From Halomonas sp. ML-15 (GTDB lineage Bacteria > Pseudomonadota > Gammaproteobacteria > Pseudomonadales > Halomonadaceae): DNA of 64,000 nucleotides. The notes under the pieces are model-generated. The model was not told the origin of the DNA and made no database searches. It was given only the letters and a program-made list of their open reading frames with translations. Location: positions 151,125-215,124 of the forward strand of contig NZ_JACXZT010000017.1 in assembly GCF_014779595.1 (NCBI RefSeq), in the 5' to 3' direction. Within the stretch, counting starts at the first letter, position 1; each line of letters opens with the position of its first letter. The position numbers and the translations under genes were made by a program. Positions 22,406 to 31,190 of this stretch are shown here, piece after piece.

Positions 22406-23005
22406 CTACAGTTCGTTCTGATAACGCGCCAGCATGGTCGCCTGGCTCTCTGGCTCGCCACTGCCGCTGGTCTGGTCCTGGATCATCTGGCCCATGCTCG
22501 GCAGCACCGAGCGCTCGCGCCGACTCTCATCACTCCACAGCTTTGAGCGCATCAACGCCTTGGCGCAGTGCAGGTAGGCCTCCTCCAGCGTCACCCGGAT
22601 CACCACCCGCGGCTCGCGACGCTCGTCTTCCACCTGCGCCAGCAGCGTTTCATCCACCGACACCTCGGCCGCACCGTTGATGCGCAGGCTCTCATCCACG
22701 CCGGGAATCAGGAACAGCAGCCCGAGGCGCCCGCTGGCGATGATATTGCTCAGCGAATCGAGGCGGTTGTTGCCCGGCGAGTCGGGGATCAGCAGCGTGG
22801 TATCGTCGAGCACCTTGGCGAAACCGGGCGCCCCGCCGCGCGGCGAAGCGTCCTGGTTGAGACCATCGCCACTGGCCAGCACCACGAAAGGCGACAGCGA
22901 AATGAAACGCCGGCAGTGATCATCCAGGCGGCTGAGCTGTTTTTGCAACGCACGCGGCTTGGCTGGCGGATACAGTGCTCGCAGTTCCTCGATAGAGCCA
23001 ATCAT
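22406..23005 (-). CDS. Pyridoxamine 5'-phosphate oxidase-family (flavin split-barrel) protein
   Basis: The 199-residue protein fits the PNPOx-like split-barrel family: SPFVVLASGDGLNQDASPRGGAPGF, a PDSPGNNRLDSL stretch and LGLLFLIPGVDESLRINGAAEV match the general-stress or MSMEG_1061-type subgroup. Such proteins bind FMN or another flavin and reduce small substrates. The true substrate is unknown. It is convergent with holA, with 6 bp between the stop codons. It is unlikely to be PdxH because it lacks the usual length and C-terminal substrate residues. Confidence 0.8.
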   Translation of the reverse strand: MIGSIEELRALYPPAKPRALQKQLSRLDDHCRRFISLSPFVVLASGDGLNQDASPRGGAPGFAKVLDDTTLLIPDSPGNNRLDSLSNIIASGRLGLLFLIPGVDESLRINGAAEVSVDETLLAQVEDERREPRVVIRVTLEEAYLHCAKALMRSKLWSDESRRERSVLPSMGQMIQDQTSGSGEPESQATMLARYQNEL

Positions 23006-23074
23006 CGTGATTCTCCCGACTGATACAACATGTTGGTATGCCTCCCGGCAGGCATGGCAGCGTTGCGTCCCGGC

Positions 23075-23698
23075 TTAGATACTCTGTTCCGCCATCGCCT
23101 GCTGGACGCCTTCAGCGACTCGCTGGTAGGCCGGTCGCGCCTCTAGGTTCTGCCAATAGCGCACAAACTCGGGCCGTTTGGGCAGGGTGCCAAACTGCAT
23201 GCCCCAACCGATATGTGAGCCGACATAGATGTCCGCCGAACTGAAGTGCTCCCCTGCCAGATAGGGACGCTCCTTGACCGCAGCTGCCAAGACATCGACC
23301 ACCGATTCGTAGGCACCGCACCCCAGCTGCATCTGCTGCTCTGGCCCCGGCTGGACACCACACTCCTTCAATGCAATGGCCGTCTCCAGCGGCCCTGCGG
23401 CGAAGAACAGCCATCGGTAATAGGCACCACGCTCCCCCGATGGCGGCGCCAGACCGGCCTCCGGAAAGGCATCGGCGAGATACGCGCAGATCGCCGCCGC
23501 CTCGGTGACCACTACCGAGCCGTGCTGAATCGCGGGCACCTTGCCCATCGGGTTGATCGCCAGATAGTCGGGGCTTTTCATCTCCGCCCCGTAAGCCAGC
23601 ACCTCCTTACGGTAAGGCACTCCGATCTCTTCCAGCATCCAGTGCACAATGCCACCGCGTGACATCGGGTTCGTGTAAAAGACAATGTCCTGTTCCAT
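23075..23698 (-). CDS. Glutathione S-transferase (possible separate start inside the read-through frame)
   Basis: From ATG at 23698 the reading gives a complete 207-residue GST with its own weak ribosome site (GAGG nine bases before). The N-terminal half has the thioredoxin-like fold with NPMGKVPAI (the cis-proline loop) and VVTEAAAICAYLADAF (the glutathione gamma-glutamyl contact region). It probably conjugates or reduces electrophiles in the cytoplasm. It overlaps the larger frame above and is listed because translation may begin here. The palindrome 47 bp upstream fits a promoter operator for this gene. Confidence 0.6.
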   Translation of the reverse strand: MEQDIVFYTNPMSRGGIVHWMLEEIGVPYRKEVLAYGAEMKSPDYLAINPMGKVPAIQHGSVVVTEAAAICAYLADAFPEAGLAPPSGERGAYYRWLFFAAGPLETAIALKECGVQPGPEQQMQLGCGAYESVVDVLAAAVKERPYLAGEHFSSADIYVGSHIGWGMQFGTLPKRPEFVRYWQNLEARPAYQRVAEGVQQAMAEQSI

Positions 23699-24433
23699 GG
23701 TGATACGCCTCGCATCAGTGGGTGTGCTGGTAGCATAGCCCCCACTACTGTCAGATTGTGGCAGTAGCGTTGCTCGCCACATCTTGAGCAGTTCATGACG
23801 TCGCCGTGAGTATCGCTCCTCTCTCACCCTAGCGGTCTCTATACGATCGGCACGGAAGTGACGAAACCCCTGGCGCAACTCACACCAAGCCACCAGGATG
23901 CGCGTGGTCTCGAAGAAACCGATGGCGAAGGGCCAAATCAGCCGCGACGAACGACGGCTCTTGAGGTCGCAATAGCTGATCACGAGCTTATTCTGGCCAC
24001 GAATTGCTTGCCGCAGTACGGCAAGATCGACCTGCTGGGGTTTATCCCAGCCGGGGCCGATCAGCAGCGTTGAGTCTTCCAGTCGATGGCGAAGCTCACG
24101 AGGCAACACCGCCGCGACCTTGGCCAGGGCTTCGCTGGCGGCCGTCCCCAACCCATCATCGGCACGCTGCTCCACCCATTTGAGCCCCAGTGACAGAGCT
24201 TCGATCTCCTCCTCGGAGAACATCAGCGGCGGCAGCATAAAGCCTGGCTTGAGTACATAACCTAGTCCCGGCTCGCCGTCGATCTCGGCCCCTACCGCCC
24301 TGAGAGCCTCGATATCCCGATACAGGGTTCGCAGCGAGATGCCCAACTCCTGGGCAAGCACTCTACCGCTCACCACACAGCGGTGGCGGCGCAGTGTCTG
24401 CATGAGGTCGAATAGCCGTGCGGCACGGGACAT
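23075..24433 (-). CDS. WYL-type regulator read through in frame into a glutathione S-transferase
   Basis: One uninterrupted frame of 452 codons covers two proteins. Residues 1 to about 225 are a YafY-like regulator: a DeoR-type HTH (MSRAARLFDLMQTLRRH, LGISLRTLYRDIEALR) and a WYL domain ending RRRHELLKMWRA. After a linker of about 25 residues, an internal ATG at 23698 opens a full GST: thioredoxin fold (YTNPMSRGGIVHWMLEEIGVPY, NPMGKVPAIQ) and an all-helical C-half (SSADIYVGSH). A 9-bp-arm palindrome lies inside the linker. Two genes that have lost the stop between them are as likely as a designed fusion. The start at 24433 gives the usual family N-terminus. Confidence 0.85.
   Translation of the reverse strand: MSRAARLFDLMQTLRRHRCVVSGRVLAQELGISLRTLYRDIEALRAVGAEIDGEPGLGYVLKPGFMLPPLMFSEEEIEALSLGLKWVEQRADDGLGTAASEALAKVAAVLPRELRHRLEDSTLLIGPGWDKPQQVDLAVLRQAIRGQNKLVISYCDLKSRRSSRLIWPFAIGFFETTRILVAWCELRQGFRHFRADRIETARVREERYSRRRHELLKMWRATLLPQSDSSGGYATSTPTDARRITMEQDIVFYTNPMSRGGIVHWMLEEIGVPYRKEVLAYGAEMKSPDYLAINPMGKVPAIQHGSVVVTEAAAICAYLADAFPEAGLAPPSGERGAYYRWLFFAAGPLETAIALKECGVQPGPEQQMQLGCGAYESVVDVLAAAVKERPYLAGEHFSSADIYVGSHIGWGMQFGTLPKRPEFVRYWQNLEARPAYQRVAEGVQQAMAEQSI
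23745..23767. promoter_or_regulatory. Palindromic operator candidate for the WYL regulator
   Basis: A 23-bp dyad has arms CTACTGTCA and TGGCAGTAG, identical apart from one position when reversed, around a 5-bp centre. It lies between the regulator domain and the GST start, where an autoregulatory operator would be expected. The sequence is also read as protein in the fused frame. Confidence 0.6.
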
Positions 24434-24489
24434 GATGGATCCACCGAACATCATCTGTTGGTGGATACTAGCACGGCGGCCTGGCTAAC

Positions 24490-24807
24490 TCAGTTGGCAA
24501 CGCCCAGCCGCGACACGAGCGTATAGTTGGCCTCCATGGCCATCAGTGCGGCCAGGAACAGCAGCACCGCCGGTGGCAGCAGCACGGTATAGATGATCGA
24601 CAGGCGCTCCCAGGCCATGTGCATGAAGAAGGCCACGATCAGGCCGGCCTTGAGCAGCATGAACAGGGTGATCAAGCCCCACTTGGGTAACCCCTCGAGC
24701 CCCGAGATATCGACCAGATAGGAGAGTACGCTAAGCACGAACAGCCAGAGCCATACGCGCAGATAGACGCGCAGCTCGGGCTGGTGATGGCTATTGTGTT
24801 GATCCAT
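24490..24807 (-). CDS. Cytochrome c oxidase subunit IV (prokaryotic type)
   Basis: The 105-residue protein has three predicted membrane helices and the COX4_pro pattern (RVYLRVWLWLFVLSVLSYLVD, then LLKAGLIVAFFMHMAWE). The FMHMAWE segment is typical of CtaF/CyoD-like subunits. It is the last gene of the oxidase operon, nine bases after a subunit III gene. It may help assemble or stabilise the CuB site; the function in this family is still loosely defined. Confidence 0.85.
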   Translation of the reverse strand: MDQHNSHHQPELRVYLRVWLWLFVLSVLSYLVDISGLEGLPKWGLITLFMLLKAGLIVAFFMHMAWERLSIIYTVLLPPAVLLFLAALMAMEANYTLVSRLGVAN

Positions 24808-24816
24808 CTCGACCTC

Positions 24817-25524
24817 CTACCACAAATAGAAGAACGCGAAGATAAATACCCACACCAGGTCGACGAAGTGCCAGTAGAGGCCCAGGCTCTCGACCATTCC
24901 GTAGCTGCCTTTGCGACCGGTCAGAAAGCCGGGCCGCTGACCGTCCAGCGAACCGCGCATGACCTTGACCGCCATGATCACGATGAAGATCACGCCGATG
25001 GTCACGTGGGTACCGTGAAAGCCGGTGATCAGAAAGAACACCGCACCGAACTGGGCCGCCCCCCAGGGGTTCTCCCAGGGCCGCACGCCCTCGCCGATCA
25101 GAATCGCCCACTCGAAGGCCTGCATGCCCACGAAACTGGCCCCCAACAGCGCCGTGATCAGCAGCAGTATGGCGGTCTTGCGACGATCGTTGGCGTAGCC
25201 GTACTTCACCGCCAGTGCCATGGTGCCGCTACTGCTGATCAGGATGAAGGTCATGATGGCGATCAGCAGCAGCGGTATCGACTGCCCCGCGATGGTCAGC
25301 GCGAACACCTCGCTGGCATCCGGCCAGGGCTCCACCGTTGACATGCGCAGCACCATGTAGCCGACCAGGAAGCAGGCGAAGATGAACACGTCGCTGAGGA
25401 TGAACAGCCACATCATCGCCTTGCCCCAGGGCACATCGAACACCCGCCGGTCTACCGACCAGTCGCGGATCAGGCCGGCCGTGCCCTCGCGTTGCGGTGA
25501 GGCGTCGGAATCGTGAGTCGCCAT
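24817..25524 (-). CDS. Cytochrome c oxidase subunit III (second copy in operon)
   Basis: About 235 residues with seven membrane helices, and the subunit III signatures HGTHVTIGVIFIVIM and GLYWHFVDLVWVFIFAFFYLW. The longer reading starts at 25530, but ATG at 25524 has GAGGG seven bases before it. It belongs to the inner-membrane heme-copper oxidase. It follows another, shorter subunit III gene. It is close to the CtaE/CyoC class and the more canonical of the two. Confidence 0.9.
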   Translation of the reverse strand: MATHDSDASPQREGTAGLIRDWSVDRRVFDVPWGKAMMWLFILSDVFIFACFLVGYMVLRMSTVEPWPDASEVFALTIAGQSIPLLLIAIMTFILISSSGTMALAVKYGYANDRRKTAILLLITALLGASFVGMQAFEWAILIGEGVRPWENPWGAAQFGAVFFLITGFHGTHVTIGVIFIVIMAVKVMRGSLDGQRPGFLTGRKGSYGMVESLGLYWHFVDLVWVFIFAFFYLW

Positions 25525-25534
25525 GCTCATGCCC

Positions 25535-26200
25535 TCATGTCGTCAGCAGCAGGGCAAACAGGATGCCCCACACCACCAGCAGGAAGTGCCAGTACAGCGC
25601 ACACAGCTCAATGCTCGGCAGCACCTCCCGCGGCGCGGCGCCCTGCTGCAGGCGGAACAGGCTGCGCGACCAGGCGAATAGCCCGCCCAGCAGGTGCACG
25701 GCGTGCAGCGCCGTAAGCAGGAAGAAAAACGCATTGGCCGGGTTGGCCGCCAGATAGTGGCCAGCGGCCTGCAGCTGCCACCAGGCCAGCGACTGCCCAA
25801 GGATGAAGGCGATGGTGAAGCCCCCGCCGACCAGCAGTCCAAGCCGCAAACGCTGCGCATCGTCCCGGCGCGCGCCCTGCCAGGCCGTCTGCAGCGCCAC
25901 GCTGCCGAGCACCAGGCAAGCGCTGTTCCACCACAGCAGGCCAGGCACCGCCAGCGGTTGCCAGTCATGGCCCATGTCGTGGCGCATCAGGTAGGCGCTG
26001 ATGGTCAGTGCAAACAGCGAGGTGGCGACTGCCAGAAATACGCCCAGCCCCACCCGGGGGGCGCTGACGCCGACCGGCATCTGGCGGCTGCTCTCGCCTG
26101 CCGCCTGCGCCTCCCAGGGACGCACACCGATCGAATGGCTGAACAGCCAGCCACCGAAAATCGCCATCATCACGGCAATGAAGATCAGGGTGACGGTCAT
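25535..26200 (-). CDS. Cytochrome c oxidase subunit III-like protein (first copy)
   Basis: About 221 residues from the ATG at 26200, which overlaps the ctaD stop by four bases (ATGA). It has several membrane helices and the subunit III ending HAVHLLGGLFAWSR, then LYWHFLLVVWGILFALLL. It is more divergent than the copy that follows. The longer in-frame reading to 26380 lies inside ctaD and is rejected. Two adjacent subunit III genes suggest a split or duplicated subunit, as in some caa3-type operons. Confidence 0.85.
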   Translation of the reverse strand: MTVTLIFIAVMMAIFGGWLFSHSIGVRPWEAQAAGESSRQMPVGVSAPRVGLGVFLAVATSLFALTISAYLMRHDMGHDWQPLAVPGLLWWNSACLVLGSVALQTAWQGARRDDAQRLRLGLLVGGGFTIAFILGQSLAWWQLQAAGHYLAANPANAFFFLLTALHAVHLLGGLFAWSRSLFRLQQGAAPREVLPSIELCALYWHFLLVVWGILFALLLTT

Positions 26201-27993
26201 GGTGTCGCCCTCCCCGACGCGCTCTGATCGTCGAGCCGCTCGACCTCCTCGGGGGCCATGTTCTGCGGAATGAAATCCTGCTTGGCACCGGGCACGGCAT
26301 AGTCGTAGGCCCAGCGATAGACCACCGGCAATTCGGCGCCGAAATTGCCGTGGCGCGGTGGCGTGTGCTCGGTCTGCCACTCCAGGGTGGTCGCCTGCCA
26401 GGGATTGGGGCCCGCCTCGCGGCCGCGGAAGTAGCTGCGCACCAGGTTGTAGAAGAACACCAGCTGCACCAGCGCGACGATGATCGCCGCCACGCTCATG
26501 AAGGCGTTGAGGGTCTGGATCGAGTCGGGAATATAGGCCGTCTCGCCATAGCCGTAGTAGCGGCGCGGTACCCCGGCAAAACCCATGAAGTGCATCGGGT
26601 AGAAGATCGCGTAGGTGCCGAGGAAGGTGACCCAGAAGTGAATCTTGCCCAGGGCGTCATCCATCATCCGGCCGGTGATCTTGGGGTACCAGTGGTAGAT
26701 CGCGCCGAACACCACCAGCACCGGCGCCACCGCCATCACCATATGGAAATGGCCGACCACAAAGTAGGTGTCCGCCAGCGGCACGTCGACGGTGACGTTG
26801 CCCAGGAACAGACCGCTGAGCCCGCCATTGACGAAGGTGAAGATAAAGCCGATGGCAAACAGCATCGGTACCGTCATGCGGATGTTGCCGCGCCATAGCG
26901 TCAACACCCAGTTGTAGACCTTGATCGCCGTGGGTACCGCGATGATCAGGGTGGTGGTGGCGAACAGGAAACCGAAGTAAGGGTTCATGCCACTGATGAA
27001 CATGTGGTGGGCCCAGACCACGAAGCTGAGCACGGCGATGATGATGATCGCCCACACCATCATGCGGTAGCCGAAGATGTTCTTGCGGGCATGGGTGGCA
27101 AGGATATCCGAGACGATGCCGAAGGCCGGCAGCGCCACGATATACACCTCCGGATGGCCAAAGAACCAGAACAGGTGCTGATAGAGCAAGGGACTGCCGC
27201 CCTCATGCCCGGACTGCTCCCCCAGGTTGAGCATCTCCGGCATGAAGAAGCTGGTCCCCAGCAGCATGTCGCAGAGCATCATCAGGATCGCCACCAGCAG
27301 CGCCGGGAAGGCCAGCAGCGCCATCACCGTGGCCATGAAGATGCCCCAGATGGTCAAGGGCAGGCGCATCAGCGTCATGCCCCGGGTGCGTGCCTGCAGC
27401 ACCGTGACCACGTAGTTGAGCCCGCCCATGGTGAAACCGGCAATAAACACCGACAGCGACCCCAGCATCAGCAGAATGCCGCCATTGATGCCCGGCGTAC
27501 CGGGACTGATCGCCTGGGGTGGATAGAGCGTCCAGCCGGCGCCGGTGGCGCCCCCCGGCACGAAGAAACTGGCCATCAGGATCAGCACCGCCACCAGATA
27601 GAACCAGTAGCTGAGCATGTTGAGGTAGGGAAATGCCATGTCCCGGGCGCCACACATCAGGGGTATCAGGTAGTTGCCGAAAGCCCCCAGAAACAGCGCG
27701 GTGAGCAGATAGACCACCATGATCATCCCGTGCATGGTCACGTACTGCAGGTAACTTGACGGGTCGATCAACGCAAAGGTGTTGGGGAAGCCCAGCTGCA
27801 GCCGCATCAGGATCGACAGCACCAGTGCCACCAGCCCGATGGCGATGGCGGTGATGCCATACTGGATGGCGATCACCTTGGCGTCCTGGCTCCACACATA
27901 CTTGCCGAGAAACGTCTTGGGGTGCACCAGCTCCATGTTGTCGAACTCGCCCGGCTGAGCGTGGGGCACGCTGTGCTGTCCATGGTCGGCCAT
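26197..27993 (-). CDS. ctaD: Cytochrome c oxidase subunit I
   Basis: The 598-residue core subunit has 12 or more helices. The active-site helix shows HPEVYIVALPAFG, which gives the CuB ligand and cross-linked tyrosine pair as well as the D-channel glutamate. HHMFISGMNP gives two further CuB ligands. VVGHFHMVMAVAPV contains the heme ligands. IAVPTAIKVYNW carries the K-channel lysine. It is therefore an A-type proton-pumping oxidase. It reduces oxygen to water in the inner membrane. It overlaps the following subunit III gene and sits three bases after ctaC. Confidence 0.96.
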   Translation of the reverse strand: MADHGQHSVPHAQPGEFDNMELVHPKTFLGKYVWSQDAKVIAIQYGITAIAIGLVALVLSILMRLQLGFPNTFALIDPSSYLQYVTMHGMIMVVYLLTALFLGAFGNYLIPLMCGARDMAFPYLNMLSYWFYLVAVLILMASFFVPGGATGAGWTLYPPQAISPGTPGINGGILLMLGSLSVFIAGFTMGGLNYVVTVLQARTRGMTLMRLPLTIWGIFMATVMALLAFPALLVAILMMLCDMLLGTSFFMPEMLNLGEQSGHEGGSPLLYQHLFWFFGHPEVYIVALPAFGIVSDILATHARKNIFGYRMMVWAIIIIAVLSFVVWAHHMFISGMNPYFGFLFATTTLIIAVPTAIKVYNWVLTLWRGNIRMTVPMLFAIGFIFTFVNGGLSGLFLGNVTVDVPLADTYFVVGHFHMVMAVAPVLVVFGAIYHWYPKITGRMMDDALGKIHFWVTFLGTYAIFYPMHFMGFAGVPRRYYGYGETAYIPDSIQTLNAFMSVAAIIVALVQLVFFYNLVRSYFRGREAGPNPWQATTLEWQTEHTPPRHGNFGAELPVVYRWAYDYAVPGAKQDFIPQNMAPEEVERLDDQSASGRATP

Positions 27994-27996
27994 CCC

Positions 27997-29400
27997 TCAC
28001 TCCTCCCCGTCACCGGCGTTCACCGCCGCTACCGTCATTGCGGGTTGCGGCAAGGTGGCGATATAGGCCACCACGTCGCGGACCGCGCGATCATCGACCA
28101 GCACCTGGGCCATCTCGACCATCTGGTTGCCGTAAGGATCCTCCCGGTGGCGACCGCGCACGCCCTCACGAAAGTTGTGCAGTTGCCGTTCCAGGTACCA
28201 GTCAGGCATTCCTGCCAGGCGCGGGCCGTTGGTGGCACGGATGCCCTCTCCCTGCTGGCCATGACAGTTGGCGCAGGTGCGGTAGCGCTTTGCACCGCGC
28301 TCGACATCACCGCCTTCGAGGCTGGCCTGGAGCGGCTCGTCGGCCAAGGTTTCGATATAGGCCGCCAGGTCGGCAATCGCCTGGCGATCCGGCAGCATGG
28401 TGGCAAATGGGCGCATCTGACGGCCGTAGGTGTCGTCTTCATGAGTACCGCGGGCTCCAGAGCGGAACAGCTCGAGCTGACGTTCCAGATACCAGGCATC
28501 GAGCCCCGCCAGCTTCGGCGCGTTGAGCGGCTGATTGCCCTGCCCCTCGGCGCCATGGCAAGCGGCACAGCTGGTGTAATGTGACTCGCCCGCTTCGGGA
28601 TCGCCCGGCTCGCGCGCCGCGATATCGGCGAAGGTGGGCTGTTCGGCAAGCCAGGCGTCGAACGTTTCCTGTTCCACCACCTCGATGCGCCCGCGCATGG
28701 CGAAGTGGGCGATACCGCACAGCTGCGCGCAGACGATCTCGTACTCCCCGAGCACGGTCGGCGTGAACCAGAAATAGGAGGTCTGTCCCGGCACCATGTC
28801 CATCTTGGCGCGGAAGTTGGCCACCTTGACGTTATGCAGCACATCCTTGGAGCGCAGCACCATCTTCACCGGCCGGTCGACCGGCAGCAGCAAGTGCGGC
28901 GCGTTGATCAGAATATCGTCCTGGCCGGCCGGATCATCGATCAGGCCGAAGGGGTTATGCTCATCGATGAAGCGGTTGTGCGCCGAGCCGAAGCGGCCAT
29001 CCTCGCCGGGAAAACGGAAACTCCAGTGCCACTGCTGGCCCACCACTTCGACCTGATGGGCATCCTCGGGGGGCGAGACGAACGACGCCCAGACCACCAG
29101 ACCAGGCGCCAGCAAGCCGGCAATGCCCAGCGTGGTGAGACCCGTCAGCCATAGCTCCAGCGATTTGTTCTCCGGGTCATACTGGGAGCGCCGCCGATGG
29201 TTGAAGCGATAGCGAACGATCACATAGGCCAGGAACAGGTTTACCGCGAGGAAGACCGCGCCGGTGACCCACAGGGTGATCTGGATGGTGTCGTCGATCT
29301 TCCCCCAATTGGAAGCCAGCGGCGTGAGATACCAGGGGCTGAAAAAGAAAAACAGCACCGAGCCCACCGCCAATACGATTACCATGATCGCCATTGCCAT
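27997..29400 (-). CDS. ctaC: Cytochrome c oxidase subunit II with two C-terminal cytochrome c domains
   Basis: The 467-residue protein has two N-terminal membrane helices, a cupredoxin domain with the CuA ligands (VLHNVKV and CAQLCGIAHFAM), and then two heme-binding domains with CAACH (about residue 281) and CANCH (about 380), each followed by a possible axial methionine. This gives a di-heme caa3-like subunit II. It accepts electrons on the periplasmic side and passes them to heme a. Most caa3 subunit II proteins carry one heme domain. AAGAGGG lies six bases before the start. It is the first gene of the operon. Confidence 0.94.
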   Translation of the reverse strand: MAMAIMVIVLAVGSVLFFFFSPWYLTPLASNWGKIDDTIQITLWVTGAVFLAVNLFLAYVIVRYRFNHRRRSQYDPENKSLELWLTGLTTLGIAGLLAPGLVVWASFVSPPEDAHQVEVVGQQWHWSFRFPGEDGRFGSAHNRFIDEHNPFGLIDDPAGQDDILINAPHLLLPVDRPVKMVLRSKDVLHNVKVANFRAKMDMVPGQTSYFWFTPTVLGEYEIVCAQLCGIAHFAMRGRIEVVEQETFDAWLAEQPTFADIAAREPGDPEAGESHYTSCAACHGAEGQGNQPLNAPKLAGLDAWYLERQLELFRSGARGTHEDDTYGRQMRPFATMLPDRQAIADLAAYIETLADEPLQASLEGGDVERGAKRYRTCANCHGQQGEGIRATNGPRLAGMPDWYLERQLHNFREGVRGRHREDPYGNQMVEMAQVLVDDRAVRDVVAYIATLPQPAMTVAAVNAGDGEE

Positions 29401-29542
29401 CGGCAGCCCTCTTCCCCGCGCCTATATTATCAGTCAGCCATTCTGCTAATTTAGTTAATGACTGACTGTCACTTACGACCACCTGCCTATATATAGAAAC
29501 GCTACTAGCAGTGCATAAAACGAAATAAAGAAAGTTTCATGT

Positions 29543-30079
29543 TTAAACACCGGTACCACAGTGGTGACGCCGCTCTTCCGCGGTGACCTTGTCGATGATC
29601 ACCTCGGGGTGGTGGCGGTGAATCACTGAGTAGACCTTCGACTCCTGTTCGTTGGCAACGTCGACCATCATCAGGAAAGCGCCGTTCTCAATATCGTCCT
29701 CGTACTTGTCGACCTTCACGTCGTGTACCGATACGCCGATCATGGTGCTGGTCCAGACCCCGAACAGCCCGCCGAAGATGCCCATGCCGGCAATGACAGC
29801 GGTGATGCCGGTGTTGCTGAAGCCTTCACCGAGTACGTAGTAGACCAGAACCCCGAGCGCACAGCCCAGCGGGATCCCGAACAGCAGGCCGCGCACGGCG
29901 GCATGTCCGACGTCGGAGGTCTGGCGCAGGGTGGCGTTGTTGACACCACGCTCCTTGAGATGGACCCAGTCGCGTCCGGTAACATGCACTTCATTACGGG
30001 ACAGACCCAAGTCATCCAACTCGTGGGCGATATTGACCGTGGTCTCCAGGTCGGGCGTCAGGAAATAGAGGCGCTGCAT
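29543..30079 (-). CDS. Small two-helix membrane protein, DUF1269-like
   Basis: The 178-residue protein has a short soluble N-terminal domain (MQRLYFLTPDLETTVNIAHELDDLGL), two glycine-rich membrane helices (LLFGIPLGCALGVLVYY and VIAGMGIFGGLFGVW), and a soluble C-terminal domain. It resembles DUF1269/general-stress membrane proteins; the name is tentative. No enzymatic motif is seen. It is transcribed toward the oxidase genes but 142 bp away from them, so it is probably separate. Confidence 0.65.
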   Translation of the reverse strand: MQRLYFLTPDLETTVNIAHELDDLGLSRNEVHVTGRDWVHLKERGVNNATLRQTSDVGHAAVRGLLFGIPLGCALGVLVYYVLGEGFSNTGITAVIAGMGIFGGLFGVWTSTMIGVSVHDVKVDKYEDDIENGAFLMMVDVANEQESKVYSVIHRHHPEVIIDKVTAEERRHHCGTGV

Positions 30080-30357
30080 ATCATGCCCTCCTCAATAAGA
30101 TGCGGATGGCGCAATGCAACAGGGCGCACATTCAGACTGTGCGGAACGCTTCCTTAACAACTACATCCTGTATTAACACGGCGCCAATAATGACCCGCTT
30201 AGTTGTATTTCCTTTATCAAGGTTGTCTATATCTGCAGTTTGAGCAAGTTTCTTTTATGTTGATTGCGACTAAGCCGTGGCGAGTTGATACAGGCATCGC
30301 GACCCGGCCCGACGCAAGCATGGGGTGTACCTGCCAACGCTGACGGGTAAACTGCTC

Positions 30358-31119
30358 ATGGCTTGTGCACAGATTCACTCGACAAAGGACCCGGCGCCGA
30401 CCATGGGCAGCTCCCCACCGCTCTACCTGCAGATTCAGCAGCACCTGCTGGAGAAGATTCACAGCGGCATCTGGCCGGCAGACCATCAGATCCCCCCCGA
30501 GGAGCAGCTGGCCAGGGACTTCGGCGTCAGCCGCATGACCGCCAACAAGGCGATTCGCGACCTGGTTCAGCAAGGCTACCTGACCCGCCAGCCGGGGCTC
30601 GGCACCTTCGTCACCGACCGCAAGGCGGAGTCGTCGCTGGTCGACGTCCACAATATCGCCGAGGAAGTGCGCAGCCGTGGGCACCAATACGCCAATCGGG
30701 TGTTGACCAGTGAAGCCATCGCTGCCGATGACGAGGTCGCACTGCGTCTCGGGGTGCGGCTCGGCACCCGGGTCTTCCACACCCTGATCGTGCATCGCGA
30801 GAACGACGTACCGATCCAGCTCGAGGAGCGCTACGTCAATCCACGCTGGGTGCCCGACTACCTCGATACCGATTTTACCCGGCATACGCCCAACGAAGTG
30901 CTGGTGGCAGCCTGCCCGATTACCGATATCGAACACGTGGTCGAAGCAATACTGGTGGATGCCACCACCGCCGAGCATCTCGACACCGATACCCGGCACC
31001 CCTGCCTGAGCATGATTCGTCGCACCTGGTCGGGGGAGAACCTGATCAGCTATGCCCGACTGATTCATCCCGGCGAGCGCTACAAGCTGCGCTCTTCGGT
31101 ACATCGCAACGGCTCCTGA
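30358..31119 (+). CDS. hutC: Histidine utilization repressor (GntR family)
   Basis: About 253 residues from ATG at 30358. It has a GntR winged-helix DNA-binding domain (PPLYLQIQQHLLEKIHSGIW, then LARDFGVSRMTANKAIRDL) and a C-terminal UTRA ligand domain with LEERYVNPRWVPDY. HutC represses hut genes and is released by urocanate. A longer GTG reading at 30325 and a shorter ATG at 30403 are alternatives. It lies on the other side of the YjiH-type transporter gene from the catabolic genes, and its likely operators are described at 32605 and 32836. Confidence 0.93.
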   Translation: MACAQIHSTKDPAPTMGSSPPLYLQIQQHLLEKIHSGIWPADHQIPPEEQLARDFGVSRMTANKAIRDLVQQGYLTRQPGLGTFVTDRKAESSLVDVHNIAEEVRSRGHQYANRVLTSEAIAADDEVALRLGVRLGTRVFHTLIVHRENDVPIQLEERYVNPRWVPDYLDTDFTRHTPNEVLVAACPITDIEHVVEAILVDATTAEHLDTDTRHPCLSMIRRTWSGENLISYARLIHPGERYKLRSSVHRNGS

Positions 31120-31138
31120 TCAGACTCGTCCTCAACGC

Positions 31139-31168
31139 AACGCGGCCTGGCATCTGCCAGGCCGCGTT
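31139..31168. terminator. Perfect 14-bp hairpin between convergent hutC and the YjiH-type gene
   Basis: AACGCGGCCTGGCA is followed after TC by its exact reverse complement. It lies between two stop codons of convergent genes, so it could stop both transcripts. There is no strong U tract on either side, so efficiency is uncertain. Confidence 0.7.
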
Positions 31169-31190
31169 GAAGCATAGAGCCCTCGTCGAA

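Noticed and set aside
30223-30237. Degenerate HutC-like site before hutC
   Set aside because: TTGTCTATATCTGCA shares only half of the TGTATATACA palindrome; the match is too weak to call.
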